64,000 nucleotides of DNA from Algorimicrobium hallyeonense (GTDB lineage Bacteria; Bacteroidota; Bacteroidia; Flavobacteriales; Flavobacteriaceae): NCBI RefSeq assembly GCF_042657385.1, contig NZ_JBHSLA010000001.1, forward strand, positions 806,001 through 870,000, read 5' to 3'. Shown here piece by piece: positions 25,701-33,828 of the stretch. The stretch's first letter is position 1; the number at the start of each line of letters is the position of its first letter. The position numbers and the translations under genes were made by a program. The notes under the pieces were generated by a model that saw nothing but the letters and a program-made list of their open reading frames with translations, made no database searches and was not told where the DNA came from.

Positions 25701-26050
25701 TTTTTCCGGGAGTTGATGCGGTTTAAAACTTCAGAACGTAATAAAACATTGGCATTATCCGTTTCTTCAATTTGATACGGTCTTCTGTAGCTACCTGGAT
25801 AAAAAAGTACATCTTTATCATTCAACATGGCTTCCAAATCGTTGAGGTGAAAAGCCGCTTCTTCTTTATCGTTAAAAACGAGTAAGAACGGTTTGTCCGC
25901 TTGTTTAAAAGCTTCACTAATAACGAGAGAAAATGCCGAGCCAACAAGGCCTTTTACATGTGTGCGATTTTCAGTTTGGGCAATAGCAGTTTGCAGATTT
26001 TGCGTTTGCAAAGCCTGTGCGTATGTTTGCGAGAGGATGGATTTACTCAA
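22709..26050 (-). CDS. mfd: Transcription-repair coupling factor
   Basis: A protein of about 1113 residues that strips stalled RNA polymerase and recruits UvrA. Visible in order: the UvrB-homology region (VKGLVGSAFSLV..., DKDVLFYPGSYRRPYQ), the RNA polymerase interaction domain (LDIGDYVTHIDHGIGRFGGL), a helicase core with Walker A GDVGFGKTE, DEEQKFG and ESGLDVPNANT, and the C-terminal autoinhibitory domain. There is no ATG near the 5' end. The frame opens at TTG 26071, but a perfect -7 element (26069-26076) overlaps that codon, so I prefer TTG 26050 (reading MSKSILSQTYAQ), with TTG 26056 as an alternative. Confidence 0.95.
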   Translation of the reverse strand: MSKSILSQTYAQALQTQNLQTAIAQTENRTHVKGLVGSAFSLVISEAFKQADKPFLLVFNDKEEAAFHLNDLEAMLNDKDVLFYPGSYRRPYQIEETDNANVLLRSEVLNRINSRKKPAIIITYPDALFEKVVTRRELDKNTLKISVNDNLSIDFVNEVLFEYKFKRVDFVTEPGEFSVRGGIVDVFSFSHDEPYRIEFFGDDVDSIRTFDVETQLSTDQIKKISIIPNVANKFLDESRQSFLKYIAQKTVVFTKNADLVFDRIDDFYSKAEEAFKNLTSELKHAEPETLFCNATELKKQILDFNLVEFGSKAVFASQDNIITFNTTPQPAFNKQFNLLIDDLNLHHNKGYTNYIACVSEQQAKRFHDIFDDAEQTVHYKTIVLSLYQGFVDHDNKITCYTDHQIFERYHKFHLKNGYAKKQAITLKELTNLDIGDYVTHIDHGIGRFGGLQKIDVEGNKQEAIKLIYGERDVLYLSIHSLHKITKFNGKDGKPPKVYKLGSKAWKTLKAKTKSRVKEIAFNLIQVYAKRKLEKGYQYQPDSHMQHELEASFIYEDTPDQSTATADVKADMESERPMDRLVCGDVGFGKTEVAIRAAFKAVDNGKQVAVLVPTTILAYQHSRTFRERLKDFPVTVDYLNRFRTAKEKRETLANLESGAVDIIIGTHQLVNKNVKFKDLGLLIVDEEQKFGVAVKEKLKTLKDNVDVLTLTATPIPRTLQFSLMAARDLSVITTPPPNRYPIESHVIRFTEESIRDAVTYEIQRGGQIFFIHNRIENIKEVAGMIQRLVPDAKIGIGHGQMEGKKLEQLMLAFINGEFDVLVSTTIVESGLDVPNANTIFINNANNFGLSDLHQMRGRVGRSNKKALCYFITPEYSAMTEDARKRITALEQFSELGSGFNIAMKDLEIRGAGDLLGGEQSGFINDIGFDTYQKILNEAIDELKETEFADLYEDDGKEKEYVKDITIDSDFELLFPDDYVNNIAERLTLYTKLNEVKTEDELLKLESDIRDRFGELPTQVEDLMNSVRIKWVATKIGLEKVVMKQNKLIGYFITDQKSGFYQSPNFTRVLQFVQSHPQACKMKEKQTRNGLRLLLTFENIKSVDKALQVLKPIVA

Positions 26051-26068
26051 AAGCAATTTTATTTTGTG

Positions 26069-26076
26069 CAAATATA
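26069..26076 (-). promoter_or_regulatory. -7 element of mfd
   Basis: Minus-strand TATATTTG matches TAnnTTTG exactly. Transcription would start near 26062, inside the longest possible mfd frame, which argues for a TTG start at 26050 or 26056. Confidence 0.55.
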
Positions 26077-26221
26077 CTAATTACAGACTTTAAACTTTCT
26101 TTTTTCTGTGGATGTTAACCTGTTTTTTGTTTGATAATTTGGTGTTTTATTAAAGTTTTAATAGTCATAATTGCCCGTTTAAAAAAGCGAAATTAATATT
26201 TTAAAGAGTGCTAACTTTATT

Positions 26222-26229
26222 TATATTTG
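26222..26229 (+). promoter_or_regulatory. -7 element of the TerB-like gene
   Basis: TATATTTG matches the Bacteroidota TAnnTTTG element exactly and lies 35 bp upstream of the ATG at 26265. The -33 region is weak. Confidence 0.6.
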
Positions 26230-26264
26230 CAGTCCCTAAATGTTGGGATTAAAAATAGAAAGAT

Positions 26265-26696
26265 ATGTCATTTTCAGATTTATTCGATAGCGGATTTAAA
26301 AAACGTAACGAAGATCATTTTGCATCCATTGTAAGAGTTGCCATGGATGATGGTATTATTACCGATGAAGAGAAAGCTTTTTTGGACCGTTTGGCAAGAA
26401 ACTTAGATATAAGTGAAAGCGATTACGAAACGATTTTGAAAGATTATCAATCGCATCCTATTAATCCACCAACATCCTATGATAGACGTTTAGAGCGTTT
26501 GTTTGATTTGGCACGTATGGTTTATGTAGATCACATTAAAGGGGATCATGAAGAAATTGTTATGCGTAAAATAGCCATTGGTCTTGGGTTTTCATCTGAA
26601 AACGTTAAATACGTTGTAGACAAAGCCTTAACCCTTGTGGATAATGGTGTAGATTTAGATACGTTTATCGAAGAAATGAAAAATATGAATCGTTAA
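26265..26696 (+). CDS. TerB-like protein
   Basis: A 143-residue helical protein with TerB-family features: MDDGIITDEEKAFLDRLARN near residues 28-47 and a second helical set DHIKGDHEEIVMRKIAIGLG near 88-107, both with acidic loops suited to metal binding. TerB proteins are associated with tellurite resistance and stress complexes, but stand-alone copies in Bacteroidota are of unknown role. The gene has its own promoter and a strong terminator, so it is monocistronic. Confidence 0.8.
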   Translation: MSFSDLFDSGFKKRNEDHFASIVRVAMDDGIITDEEKAFLDRLARNLDISESDYETILKDYQSHPINPPTSYDRRLERLFDLARMVYVDHIKGDHEEIVMRKIAIGLGFSSENVKYVVDKALTLVDNGVDLDTFIEEMKNMNR

Positions 26697-26716
26697 GATT
26701 TGAATTGAAATAGAAT

Positions 26717-26745
26717 AAAAAAGCCACTTTTTAAGTGGCTTTTTT
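26717..26745. terminator. Bidirectional intrinsic terminator
   Basis: AAAAAAGCCACTT (26717-26729) pairs perfectly with AAGTGGCTTTTTT (26733-26745) across a 3 nt loop. It serves the TerB-like gene and probably the convergent fbp gene. Confidence 0.9.
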
Positions 26746-26809
26746 TATTTTTTGTTTATCCTGTAAATTGTTAATTTCACCAATCTATTTAGCTTTAAAT
26801 GAGCATGTT

Positions 26810-27817
26810 TTATTCAGCTAAACGCATAAATTCCTCTGCTTTTTCTACCATATTTTTGCTGCCACAAATAAAAGGAACACGTTGGTGAAGTTCCGTTGGT
26901 TCAATATCTAATATACGGTTAAAGCCATCGCTGGCTTTACCTTTGGCTTGTTCTGCCAATAGTGCCATAGGATTACATTCATACAATAAACGTAATTTTC
27001 CGTTTGAGGTTTTAGAACTTTTTGGATATAAATAAATACCGCCTTTTATCATATTTCTATGAAAGTCAGAAACTAACGAGCCAATGTATCGGGACGTGTA
27101 AGGTCTGTCTCCTTCTTCCATTTGGCAATATTTAATGTAGTTTTTAATGCCTTGTGGAAAGTGAATGTAATTCCCTTCGTTTACGGAATAAATTTTACCG
27201 TCTTCAGAAAATGTCATATTAGGATGCGATAAGTAAAAAGTACCAATAGCAGGATTTAATGTAAACCCATTTACACCAGCACCTGTCGTGTAAACCAACA
27301 TGGTGGATGTGCCGTAAACGACGTATCCAGCCGCGACTTGCTGGCTGCCTTTTTGTAAAAAATCTTCTAATTGAACGGGTGTTCCAACCGGTGTTACACG
27401 TCTGTAAACAGAAAAAATAGTTCCAACCGAAACATTCACGTCAATATTGGACGAGCCGTCCAACGGATCAATTAAAACAACATACTTATTGTTGTTGTTT
27501 TCATCTTGGCTGTTAATGGATATAAAATCGTCCTCTTCTTCACTAGCAATTCCACAAACAATATTTCTATTAGTTAGTGTTTGAATGAATTTTTCATTGG
27601 CATAAACGTCTAGCTTTTGTTGGTCTTCACCTTGAATATTGGTTTCTCCAACAGCGCCAATTATATCAACCAAACCGGCTTTATTCACTTCGTGATTTAC
27701 CACTTTAGCGGCTAAACGAATGGAATTTATAAGTCTTGATAACTCGCCAGATGTGTATTTGAAAGACGATTGATTCTCAATAATAAATTCACCGAGTGTT
27801 TGATTTTTTCTAGACAT
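26810..27817 (-). CDS. fbp: Class I fructose-1,6-bisphosphatase
   Basis: A 335-residue class I FBPase that hydrolyses fructose 1,6-bisphosphate in gluconeogenesis. IASEEED (first metal site, about 90-97), DPLDGSSNIDVN (metal and phosphate site, about 117-128), TSRYIGSLVSDFHR (substrate loop) and KLRLLYECNPMALLAEQ near 275-290 are all present. The length is normal. The gene stands alone with divergent spacing to the acetyltransferase. Confidence 0.95.
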   Translation of the reverse strand: MSRKNQTLGEFIIENQSSFKYTSGELSRLINSIRLAAKVVNHEVNKAGLVDIIGAVGETNIQGEDQQKLDVYANEKFIQTLTNRNIVCGIASEEEDDFISINSQDENNNNKYVVLIDPLDGSSNIDVNVSVGTIFSVYRRVTPVGTPVQLEDFLQKGSQQVAAGYVVYGTSTMLVYTTGAGVNGFTLNPAIGTFYLSHPNMTFSEDGKIYSVNEGNYIHFPQGIKNYIKYCQMEEGDRPYTSRYIGSLVSDFHRNMIKGGIYLYPKSSKTSNGKLRLLYECNPMALLAEQAKGKASDGFNRILDIEPTELHQRVPFICGSKNMVEKAEEFMRLAE

Positions 27818-27936
27818 AAAAGTGTATGTATGGTTTATGCAAATATCGTATTTTTTAGGAAACTACAACCTTTTCAATAGGTTTTAATGTGGCTAAATAC
27901 CCAAGTTTAAACTATATTTACGCCAAAATTAGGCTT

Positions 27937-28416
27937 ATGGATATTGTAGTAAGAGACGCTAAAAAAGCAGATATGGAATCGGTTTTAAAATTGATAAACG
28001 AATTAGCCGTTTATGAAAAAGAACCCAATGCCGTTGAAATTACAGTTACCGATTTAGAACTTGGAGGTTTTGGTGAAAACCCCGTTTTTCATTGTTTTGT
28101 AGCCGAAAGCCAAAATAATATTATAGGCATTGCGTTAGTTTATATGCGTTTCTCAACTTGGAAAGGTTCCGTTTTACATTTAGAAGATTTAGTGGTTAGT
28201 CAAGAAATGCGTGGCCATGGAATTGGTACTATTTTATTGGATGAGGTTGTTAAATATGGTTATAAATTAGGTGTAAAGCGAATTTGTTGGGAAGTCCTAG
28301 ATTGGAATGAACCTGCTATAGCATTTTATGAACAAAAAGGAGCTAACGTTATGCGCGATTGGGATGTGGTTCAACTTAATGAAGCTGCAATAAAGAAATA
28401 TATTTCAAACATTTAA
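27937..28416 (+). CDS. GNAT N-acetyltransferase, SSAT-like
   Basis: A 159-residue acetyltransferase. ELAVYEKEPN early, the acetyl-CoA loop MRGHGIGTILLDEV near 85-98, and NEPAIAFYEQKGANVMRDWD near the end resemble diamine and spermidine/spermine N-acetyltransferases, but the substrate is a guess. I start at ATG 27937. The frame reaches a GTG at 27889, but a TATATTTA element (27913-27920), one base from TAnnTTTG, lies between, so the longer form is unlikely to be transcribed. The next gene starts 1 bp after its stop. Confidence 0.85.
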   Translation: MDIVVRDAKKADMESVLKLINELAVYEKEPNAVEITVTDLELGGFGENPVFHCFVAESQNNIIGIALVYMRFSTWKGSVLHLEDLVVSQEMRGHGIGTILLDEVVKYGYKLGVKRICWEVLDWNEPAIAFYEQKGANVMRDWDVVQLNEAAIKKYISNI

Positions 28417-28417
28417 C

Positions 28418-29668
28418 ATGCAAGTATTTAAATTTGGTGGCGCATCGGTAAAAGATGCACAAGGGGTAAGAAATTTAGTTACCGTTTTGCGTGAAGCTGG
28501 GCATGATAACACCTTGATTGTCGTTTCTGCTATGGGTAAAATAACGAATGCCATGGAAGGTGTAATTGGCAATTATTTTGACAATAAAGCGGAATTACAG
28601 AGCTCACTGCAAGAGGTTAGGAAATTTCATAATGCTATTTTACTCGATTTATTTGAAAATGAAAACCATGCTATTTTTAAAAAAATCTCTAAACTTTTTG
28701 ATGAATTAGCTGCATTTTTCGATCGGAATAAATCGCCAGATTATAATTTTGTTTACGATCAGGCTATCGGTTATGGTGAGTTAGCTTCGACTGCCATTAT
28801 TAGTGCTTACCTAAATGATGTAGGACTTGAAAACAATTGGTTGGATGTTCGTGAGTTTTTAAAAACGGATAGCTATTACAGACGCGCCAATGTGAACTGG
28901 TTGGACACACAAACCCAAATCACCACGCATTTTAATAAAAATAAACTGAACATTACCCAAGGCTTTTTAGGTAGTGATGCTAATAATTTTACCACCACCT
29001 TGGGTCGTGAAGGAAGTGATTATACAGCAGCTATTTTTGCGTATTGTTTAAATGCCCAAAGTGTGACCATATGGAAGGATGTTCCCGGTGTTTTAAATGC
29101 GGATCCACGGTATTTTGAAAACGCCCAATTACTAAATTCTATATCCTATCGTGAGGCTATTGAGTTGGCTTTTTATGGGGCATCAGTAATTCACCCAAAA
29201 ACTCTTCAGCCATTACAGCGCAAGGAAATCCCGTTGTTTGTAAAGTCGTTTTTGCATCCTAAAAATGCGGGAACCTGTGTGGGAAGAGGTAAAGGAATTG
29301 AACCTGAAATTCCATGTTTTATTTTAAAACGCAATCAGATTTTAATTTCATTGTCATCATTAGATTTCTCCTACATAGTTGAAGAAAACATTAGTGATAT
29401 TTTTAATTTATTGCATTTGTATAAAATGAAGGTGGACGTTATTCAAAACTCCGCTATTAGTTTTTCGGTATGTGTGGATGATATTTATCAGAATCTTGAA
29501 AAATTACTACAACATTTAAAAGCAAAATTTAAGGTAACTTGCCATGAAAATGTATCTTTATACACTATCAGGCATTATAATTTAGATGTAGTGGCGCAGT
29601 TGGAAGAAGGTAAAACTGTTTTAATGAAGCAATTAGCACAGGAAACCATGCAAATGATAACCAAATAA
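28418..29668 (+). CDS. Aspartate kinase (monofunctional)
   Basis: A 416-residue aspartokinase that phosphorylates aspartate at the head of the lysine, threonine and methionine pathway. KFGGASVKDAQGVRN at the N-terminus, TTLGREGSDYTAAIFA near 190-205 and WKDVPGVLNADPR near 218-230 are diagnostic. The C-terminal 120 residues should form the ACT regulatory domains. It is not fused to homoserine dehydrogenase. It is tightly linked to the acetyltransferase (1 bp spacer) and to the OlsF-like gene (22 bp), suggesting a three-gene transcript. Confidence 0.93.
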   Translation: MQVFKFGGASVKDAQGVRNLVTVLREAGHDNTLIVVSAMGKITNAMEGVIGNYFDNKAELQSSLQEVRKFHNAILLDLFENENHAIFKKISKLFDELAAFFDRNKSPDYNFVYDQAIGYGELASTAIISAYLNDVGLENNWLDVREFLKTDSYYRRANVNWLDTQTQITTHFNKNKLNITQGFLGSDANNFTTTLGREGSDYTAAIFAYCLNAQSVTIWKDVPGVLNADPRYFENAQLLNSISYREAIELAFYGASVIHPKTLQPLQRKEIPLFVKSFLHPKNAGTCVGRGKGIEPEIPCFILKRNQILISLSSLDFSYIVEENISDIFNLLHLYKMKVDVIQNSAISFSVCVDDIYQNLEKLLQHLKAKFKVTCHENVSLYTIRHYNLDVVAQLEEGKTVLMKQLAQETMQMITK

Positions 29669-29690
29669 TTTTTTAATTACATTTGTTTAA

Positions 29691-31520
29691 ATGAGTAAAC
29701 AATCAGATAAAGGATTAGTAAACGCAAAGGAAGTTTCAAAAGCTATACAACTTGATAAGTATGGCGTAATTGGTACGTTAGCAGGTTGGGGTTTAATGAA
29801 ATTACTAAAAATTTCAACGCTAAATGAAATCTACAATCGCAATAAACATTTGTCTGATTTAGAATTTTTGGATGCTATTCTGGATGAGTTTCAAATAAAA
29901 TTTGAAATACCTGAAGAAGATTTAAAACGACTTCCAAAAGAAGGTTCTTTTATTACCGTTTCCAATCACCCTTTAGGTGGCATTGATGGTATTCTACTTT
30001 TAAAGTTAATGTTAGAACAGCGTAAAGACTTTAAAATAATTGCTAATTTTTTGTTGAATAGAATTGAGCCTTTAAAACCATACATTATGCCTGTAAATCC
30101 TTTCGAGGATAAAAAAGATGCACAATCTAGCATTGCAGGATTTAAAAATGCCATTCTTCATTTACGGGATGGTCATGCCTTAGGCGTATTTCCAGCCGGC
30201 GAAGTTTCCACCTACCGTGATGGCAAATTAGTGGTAGATAAACCTTGGGAACCCGCAGCAATTAAGCTTATTCAAAAAGCCAATGTACCGGTTGTTCCTA
30301 TTTATTTTCATGCCAAAAACAGCTCGCTATTTTATAAATTATCTAAAATTAGCGATACGTTTAGAACCGCTAAATTGCCTTCGGAATTATTAACACAAAA
30401 ACGTCGCACCATTCGAGTTAGAATTGGTAGGCCTATTTCCGTTGCTGATCAAAATGAACATTCCACTTTAGAGGGTTTTTCAGAATTTTTAAGACGAAAA
30501 ACCTATATGTTATCCAATTCTTTTGATGAAAAGGATAATTTATTAAGCAATTTTCCAAATAAACTGAAATTACCAAAACCACCAAAACGTATTGTTGGTC
30601 AGGTTGATAAAAAGTTAATGACCGAAGAAGTAGACGCGCTTCGTGAAGACGATTTCCGGTTACTTCAAAGTAAAAACTACGAGGTGTTTCTTGCGCCAGC
30701 CAATAAAGTTCCAAATATTTTACAAGAAATTGGTCGTTTGCGCGAAATAACCTTTCGTGAAGTTGGGGAAGGAACCAATGAGGCTATTGATTTAGATGCC
30801 TTTGATACCTATTACCACCATATGTTTCTTTGGGATTCTGAAGCCAATATTCTTGTGGGTGCTTATAGAATGGGTTTAGGCTCCCAGATTTTTAAAAAGT
30901 TTGGAATTAATGGTTTTTATTTGCAAGATTTGTTCCGTTTTGAGCCAGAATTACATAAAATGATGAGCCAATCCATTGAAATGGGTCGTGCGTTTATTAT
31001 AAAAAGTTATCAGCAAAAACCGATGCCTTTATTTTTACTATGGAAAGGTATTGTACATACTACGTTGCGTTACCCCGAGCATAAATATTTAATTGGCGGT
31101 GTAAGTATTAGCAATCAGTTTACTAATTTTTCTAAATCGTTGATGATTGAGTTTATGAAATCTCATTATTACGATCCCTATGTGGCGCAATATGTACACC
31201 CTAAAAAAGAGTTTAAAGTTAAGCTGAAAGATGCTGATAAGGATTTTGTCTTTGATGAAGCGGAAGCCGATTTAAATAAATTTGATAAAATTATTGATGA
31301 AGTAGAACCAGGTGCTTTACGTTTACCAGTATTATTGAAAAAATATATAAAACAAAACGCCAGATTAGTGGCATTTAATGTGGATCCCTTATTTAATAAT
31401 TCCGTTGATGGACTAATGTATATTAAAATTGCCGATTTACCCGAAAGCACAGTAAAGCCAGTAATGGAAGAGTTTCAGGCTGAATTGGAACGTAAATTGT
31501 CTGAACAAACGGACGATTAA
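29691..31520 (+). CDS. OlsF-like bifunctional acyltransferase
   Basis: A 609-residue two-domain protein. The N-terminal half (about 60-290) is a PlsC-like acyltransferase with SNHPLGGIDG at 91-100, FPAGEVSTYRDGK, and VPVVPIYFHAKNS. The C-terminal half (about 310-560) resembles the OlsB/hemolysin-type N-acyltransferase (EIGRLREITFREVGEGTNE, then EMGRAFIIKSYQQKPMPLF). The combination is that of OlsF, which makes ornithine lipids by N-acylating ornithine (C-terminal domain) and then O-acylating (N-terminal domain); it has been described in Flavobacterium. It may make glycine or other aminolipids instead. Confidence 0.75.
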   Translation: MSKQSDKGLVNAKEVSKAIQLDKYGVIGTLAGWGLMKLLKISTLNEIYNRNKHLSDLEFLDAILDEFQIKFEIPEEDLKRLPKEGSFITVSNHPLGGIDGILLLKLMLEQRKDFKIIANFLLNRIEPLKPYIMPVNPFEDKKDAQSSIAGFKNAILHLRDGHALGVFPAGEVSTYRDGKLVVDKPWEPAAIKLIQKANVPVVPIYFHAKNSSLFYKLSKISDTFRTAKLPSELLTQKRRTIRVRIGRPISVADQNEHSTLEGFSEFLRRKTYMLSNSFDEKDNLLSNFPNKLKLPKPPKRIVGQVDKKLMTEEVDALREDDFRLLQSKNYEVFLAPANKVPNILQEIGRLREITFREVGEGTNEAIDLDAFDTYYHHMFLWDSEANILVGAYRMGLGSQIFKKFGINGFYLQDLFRFEPELHKMMSQSIEMGRAFIIKSYQQKPMPLFLLWKGIVHTTLRYPEHKYLIGGVSISNQFTNFSKSLMIEFMKSHYYDPYVAQYVHPKKEFKVKLKDADKDFVFDEAEADLNKFDKIIDEVEPGALRLPVLLKKYIKQNARLVAFNVDPLFNNSVDGLMYIKIADLPESTVKPVMEEFQAELERKLSEQTDD

Positions 31521-31556
31521 TATTGCTTTAATAATCTAAAACCTTGGCTAGTTTAT

Positions 31557-31940
31557 TTATAATGCGCTGTCTATGGGTTCCCAGAGTTCTATTTTGTTTC
31601 CGTCATTGTCTAAAATCCAACCAAATTTACCGTATTCATATTCTTCCATGTCACCTACAATGGTTACACCTTCTTCCTTTAAGGTCTTTAAAAGTTCAAC
31701 TAAATTTTCAACACGATAGTTAAACATGAAGTCTTTTTTAGAAGGCTCATAATATGTTGTGTCTTCGGGAAATGGACTCCATTGTGTGGTGCAATCATTA
31801 CCCTCATGATCTTTCCATTTAAAGGTGCTGCCATAATTGTCTGTATTAAAACCTAAATGGGTTTTATACCACTCTTTGGACGCTTTAGGGTCTTTTACTT
31901 TAAAGAAAATACCACCAATTCCTGTAACGCGTTTTTTCAT
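31557..31940 (-). CDS. VOC/glyoxalase-like protein
   Basis: A 127-residue vicinal oxygen chelate fold protein: GIGGIFFKVKDPKASKEWY at the start and DNDGNKIELWEP at the end give the usual His/Glu ligand positions, with ELW supplying the last acid. Single-domain VOC proteins act as lyases, dioxygenases or binding proteins; the substrate is unknown. It is the last of four closely spaced genes (spacers 1-17 bp) running from 33304. Confidence 0.8.
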   Translation of the reverse strand: MKKRVTGIGGIFFKVKDPKASKEWYKTHLGFNTDNYGSTFKWKDHEGNDCTTQWSPFPEDTTYYEPSKKDFMFNYRVENLVELLKTLKEEGVTIVGDMEEYEYGKFGWILDNDGNKIELWEPIDSAL

Positions 31941-31942
31941 AA

Positions 31943-32401
31943 TTATGCTTTTTTAATGTTTGTTTCATAAATAGAAATCCACTCTTTTACGGTGAGTTTT
32001 TTACAAAGTTCCGCAATAAGCTCTAAGGGAATCTCATCTATCTTTTTAAATCGGATACAGCTTTTGCCCATATCCAGTTTTCGTTTACCATGTTTTGGAT
32101 ATTCGGAAACAAACCAATCGTGAATTTCTGGAACCGCATAGATACCGCTATGATATAAATTAATTGAGTTTTTCTGTGACGCAAAACTCATAAATGGTAA
32201 GGGTTCTTTTGGATTGCAATGGTAACCGCCCGGGTAAATGCTATGTGGTACAAAATAACCAATCATACCATATTGAATACCTTCTTGAAAATCTTTGGGT
32301 AAATTATCCTTTATAGTTTTACGAAGTTTTTTTAGTGTTTCTTGGCGTTCTTTAGGCGTTTGATTAATATAATCTTCAGCCGATGTTGCTTTGTATTGCA
32401 T
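31943..32401 (-). CDS. DUF1801 domain protein
   Basis: A 152-residue member of the DUF1801/YdhG-like group, with ETLKKLRKTIKDNLP and an IQYGMIGYFVP segment early, PFMSFASQKNSINLYHSG in the middle and KSCIRFKKIDEIP later. The family is small and soluble with a TATA-box-binding-like fold; its role is unknown. It sits 2 bp upstream of the VOC gene and 1 bp downstream of the DUF4199 gene, so co-translation is likely. Confidence 0.75.
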   Translation of the reverse strand: MQYKATSAEDYINQTPKERQETLKKLRKTIKDNLPKDFQEGIQYGMIGYFVPHSIYPGGYHCNPKEPLPFMSFASQKNSINLYHSGIYAVPEIHDWFVSEYPKHGKRKLDMGKSCIRFKKIDEIPLELIAELCKKLTVKEWISIYETNIKKA

Positions 32402-32402
32402 T

Positions 32403-32915
32403 CTATTTGCTTTTACGTTGTAGTATTAAACTTGAAATTACGGATATTATAAATCCAATAACAAAAACCGTCAATGCCATAAGAAAAAAGTTGAAAAAAG
32501 GATTCCCGAAAATTTCGCGTTGCGATTCTAGTTCAATTAATTTTGCTTGAAAATCAGCATCAGATAATGTTTCTCGGAAGGTTTCAATAGAATGATTATA
32601 ATATTCTGTTGTGAAATCTGGATTAATAAATGAGGTGTAAACCACATTAATGAGTCCGAATGTTAACGCGGTGAAAACGGAAATAAGCAGACCAATTTTT
32701 AACCCTTTCGAAAACTTAAGAGTTTTATTATTTATAGTGTCTCGATAACTTTTTATTCCAAAATAAATAACGGATAATGCTAAAATAATGCTAACGTATC
32801 CAAAAACTTCACTAATTGTGTAGTTCATGTAATCTTCAATAAGAAAAGAAAAGCTAAAGAGTATTATTAACAAGGTACTGCTGTAGATACCAAATTTTTT
32901 TACCGTGGATTTCAT
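32403..32915 (-). CDS. DUF4199 membrane protein
   Basis: A 170-residue membrane protein with four hydrophobic helices (about 10-27, 33-52, 70-92, 140-163) and the DUF4199 features FSKGLKIGLLISVFTALTFG and a Tyr-rich external loop (VYTSFINPDFTTEYY). The family is common in Bacteroidota and uncharacterised. It lies in a chain of short genes with VOC and DUF1801 proteins. Confidence 0.75.
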   Translation of the reverse strand: MKSTVKKFGIYSSTLLIILFSFSFLIEDYMNYTISEVFGYVSIILALSVIYFGIKSYRDTINNKTLKFSKGLKIGLLISVFTALTFGLINVVYTSFINPDFTTEYYNHSIETFRETLSDADFQAKLIELESQREIFGNPFFNFFLMALTVFVIGFIISVISSLILQRKSK

Positions 32916-32932
32916 TTTTAATAGTTTATCAA

Positions 32933-33304
32933 TTAGGTGTGTTGGTCTACTAGAATCGTATTCCCATCAGGATCACTAATAACAAAGCTACCTGGACCAG
33001 ACGTGTTGGTTTTTACTTCAGATATAAATGATACATCTTTTTTCTTGAGTTGGCTTTGAATGTCACGAACATCTGTAAATGTTTTTAGCGTGTTAGCGTT
33101 TTCATCCCAACCAGGATTAAAAGTTAGAATATTATTTTCAAACATTCCTTGAAATAAGCCTATTAAGGTTTTATTGTTTTTCATAATCAGGTAATTTTTT
33201 TCCATGTCACCACCGAAAACTTTAAATCCGAGAGTTTCATAAAATATTTTTGATTTTGATAAATTCTTAACACTTAAGCTAACTGAAAAAGCTCCTAATT
33301 CCAT
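32933..33304 (-). CDS. VOC/glyoxalase-like protein
   Basis: A 123-residue single-domain VOC protein: LGAFSVSLSVKNLSKSKIFY and GFKVFGG at the N-terminus, and FVISDPDGNTILVDQH at the end. It is the first gene of the four-gene set ending at 31557. It resembles the last gene of that set only at the fold level. Substrate unknown. Confidence 0.8.
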   Translation of the reverse strand: MELGAFSVSLSVKNLSKSKIFYETLGFKVFGGDMEKNYLIMKNNKTLIGLFQGMFENNILTFNPGWDENANTLKTFTDVRDIQSQLKKKDVSFISEVKTNTSGPGSFVISDPDGNTILVDQHT

Positions 33305-33408
33305 AATATGATAGTTTAAAATTAATAATCAAAAATAGAAGATTTGTTATTTTTAGCGCTCATACTAAAGTATCAAAACCCACTTACTTTACTATAAATG
33401 TAGGGAAA

Positions 33409-33819
33409 TTAAATAATTTGGAGTTGTTTGGCTATTTTTAGTGCTTCCGTTCGTCTTTTAGCCTGTAGTTTTGCCAATAAGTATGATACATGTGTTTTTA
33501 CAGTACTTTCAGAAACAAATAATTTTTCGCCAATTTCTTTATTAGATAAGCCTTCTGATATTTGTTTTAGAACAGCATATTCACGCGTTGTAATTTCTAA
33601 TTCTTTTAATTTGTGCGTGTTTATTTTTTTGGTCAGTATAGGTTGATGCGTAGCATTTTTCTTACTGATATAAACGCCAACAAAGAAACATACAATAGCG
33701 CTAAACGCAATGGCGATTTCAATTTTTAAGTCTCCAGAAATTACGGCATACTGGCTCAATTGAAATAATGAAAGTAAAGCAATAATAAGTGCAGAGAAAA
33801 TAAAAACGGTTTTTTTCAT
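33409..33819 (-). CDS. Membrane-anchored LuxR-type transcription factor
   Basis: A 136-residue protein with two membrane helices (about 4-24 and 33-51) and a C-terminal LuxR/GerE helix-turn-helix (LEITTREYAVLKQISEGLSN, KEIGEKLFVSESTVKTHVSY). It has no receiver or kinase domain. A DNA-binding domain on a short two-helix anchor suggests a membrane signal or a membrane partner. It lies between the hydroxyacid dehydrogenase gene (9 bp upstream) and the VOC-DUF4199 set, which are its most likely targets. Confidence 0.8.
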   Translation of the reverse strand: MKKTVFIFSALIIALLSLFQLSQYAVISGDLKIEIAIAFSAIVCFFVGVYISKKNATHQPILTKKINTHKLKELEITTREYAVLKQISEGLSNKEIGEKLFVSESTVKTHVSYLLAKLQAKRRTEALKIAKQLQII

Positions 33820-33828
33820 AAGGATGAA

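Noticed and set aside
27889..27936. GTG start at 27889 for the SSAT-like acetyltransferase
   Set aside because: A near-consensus -7 element lies between the two starts, and homologues begin at the MDIVVRDA-like strand.
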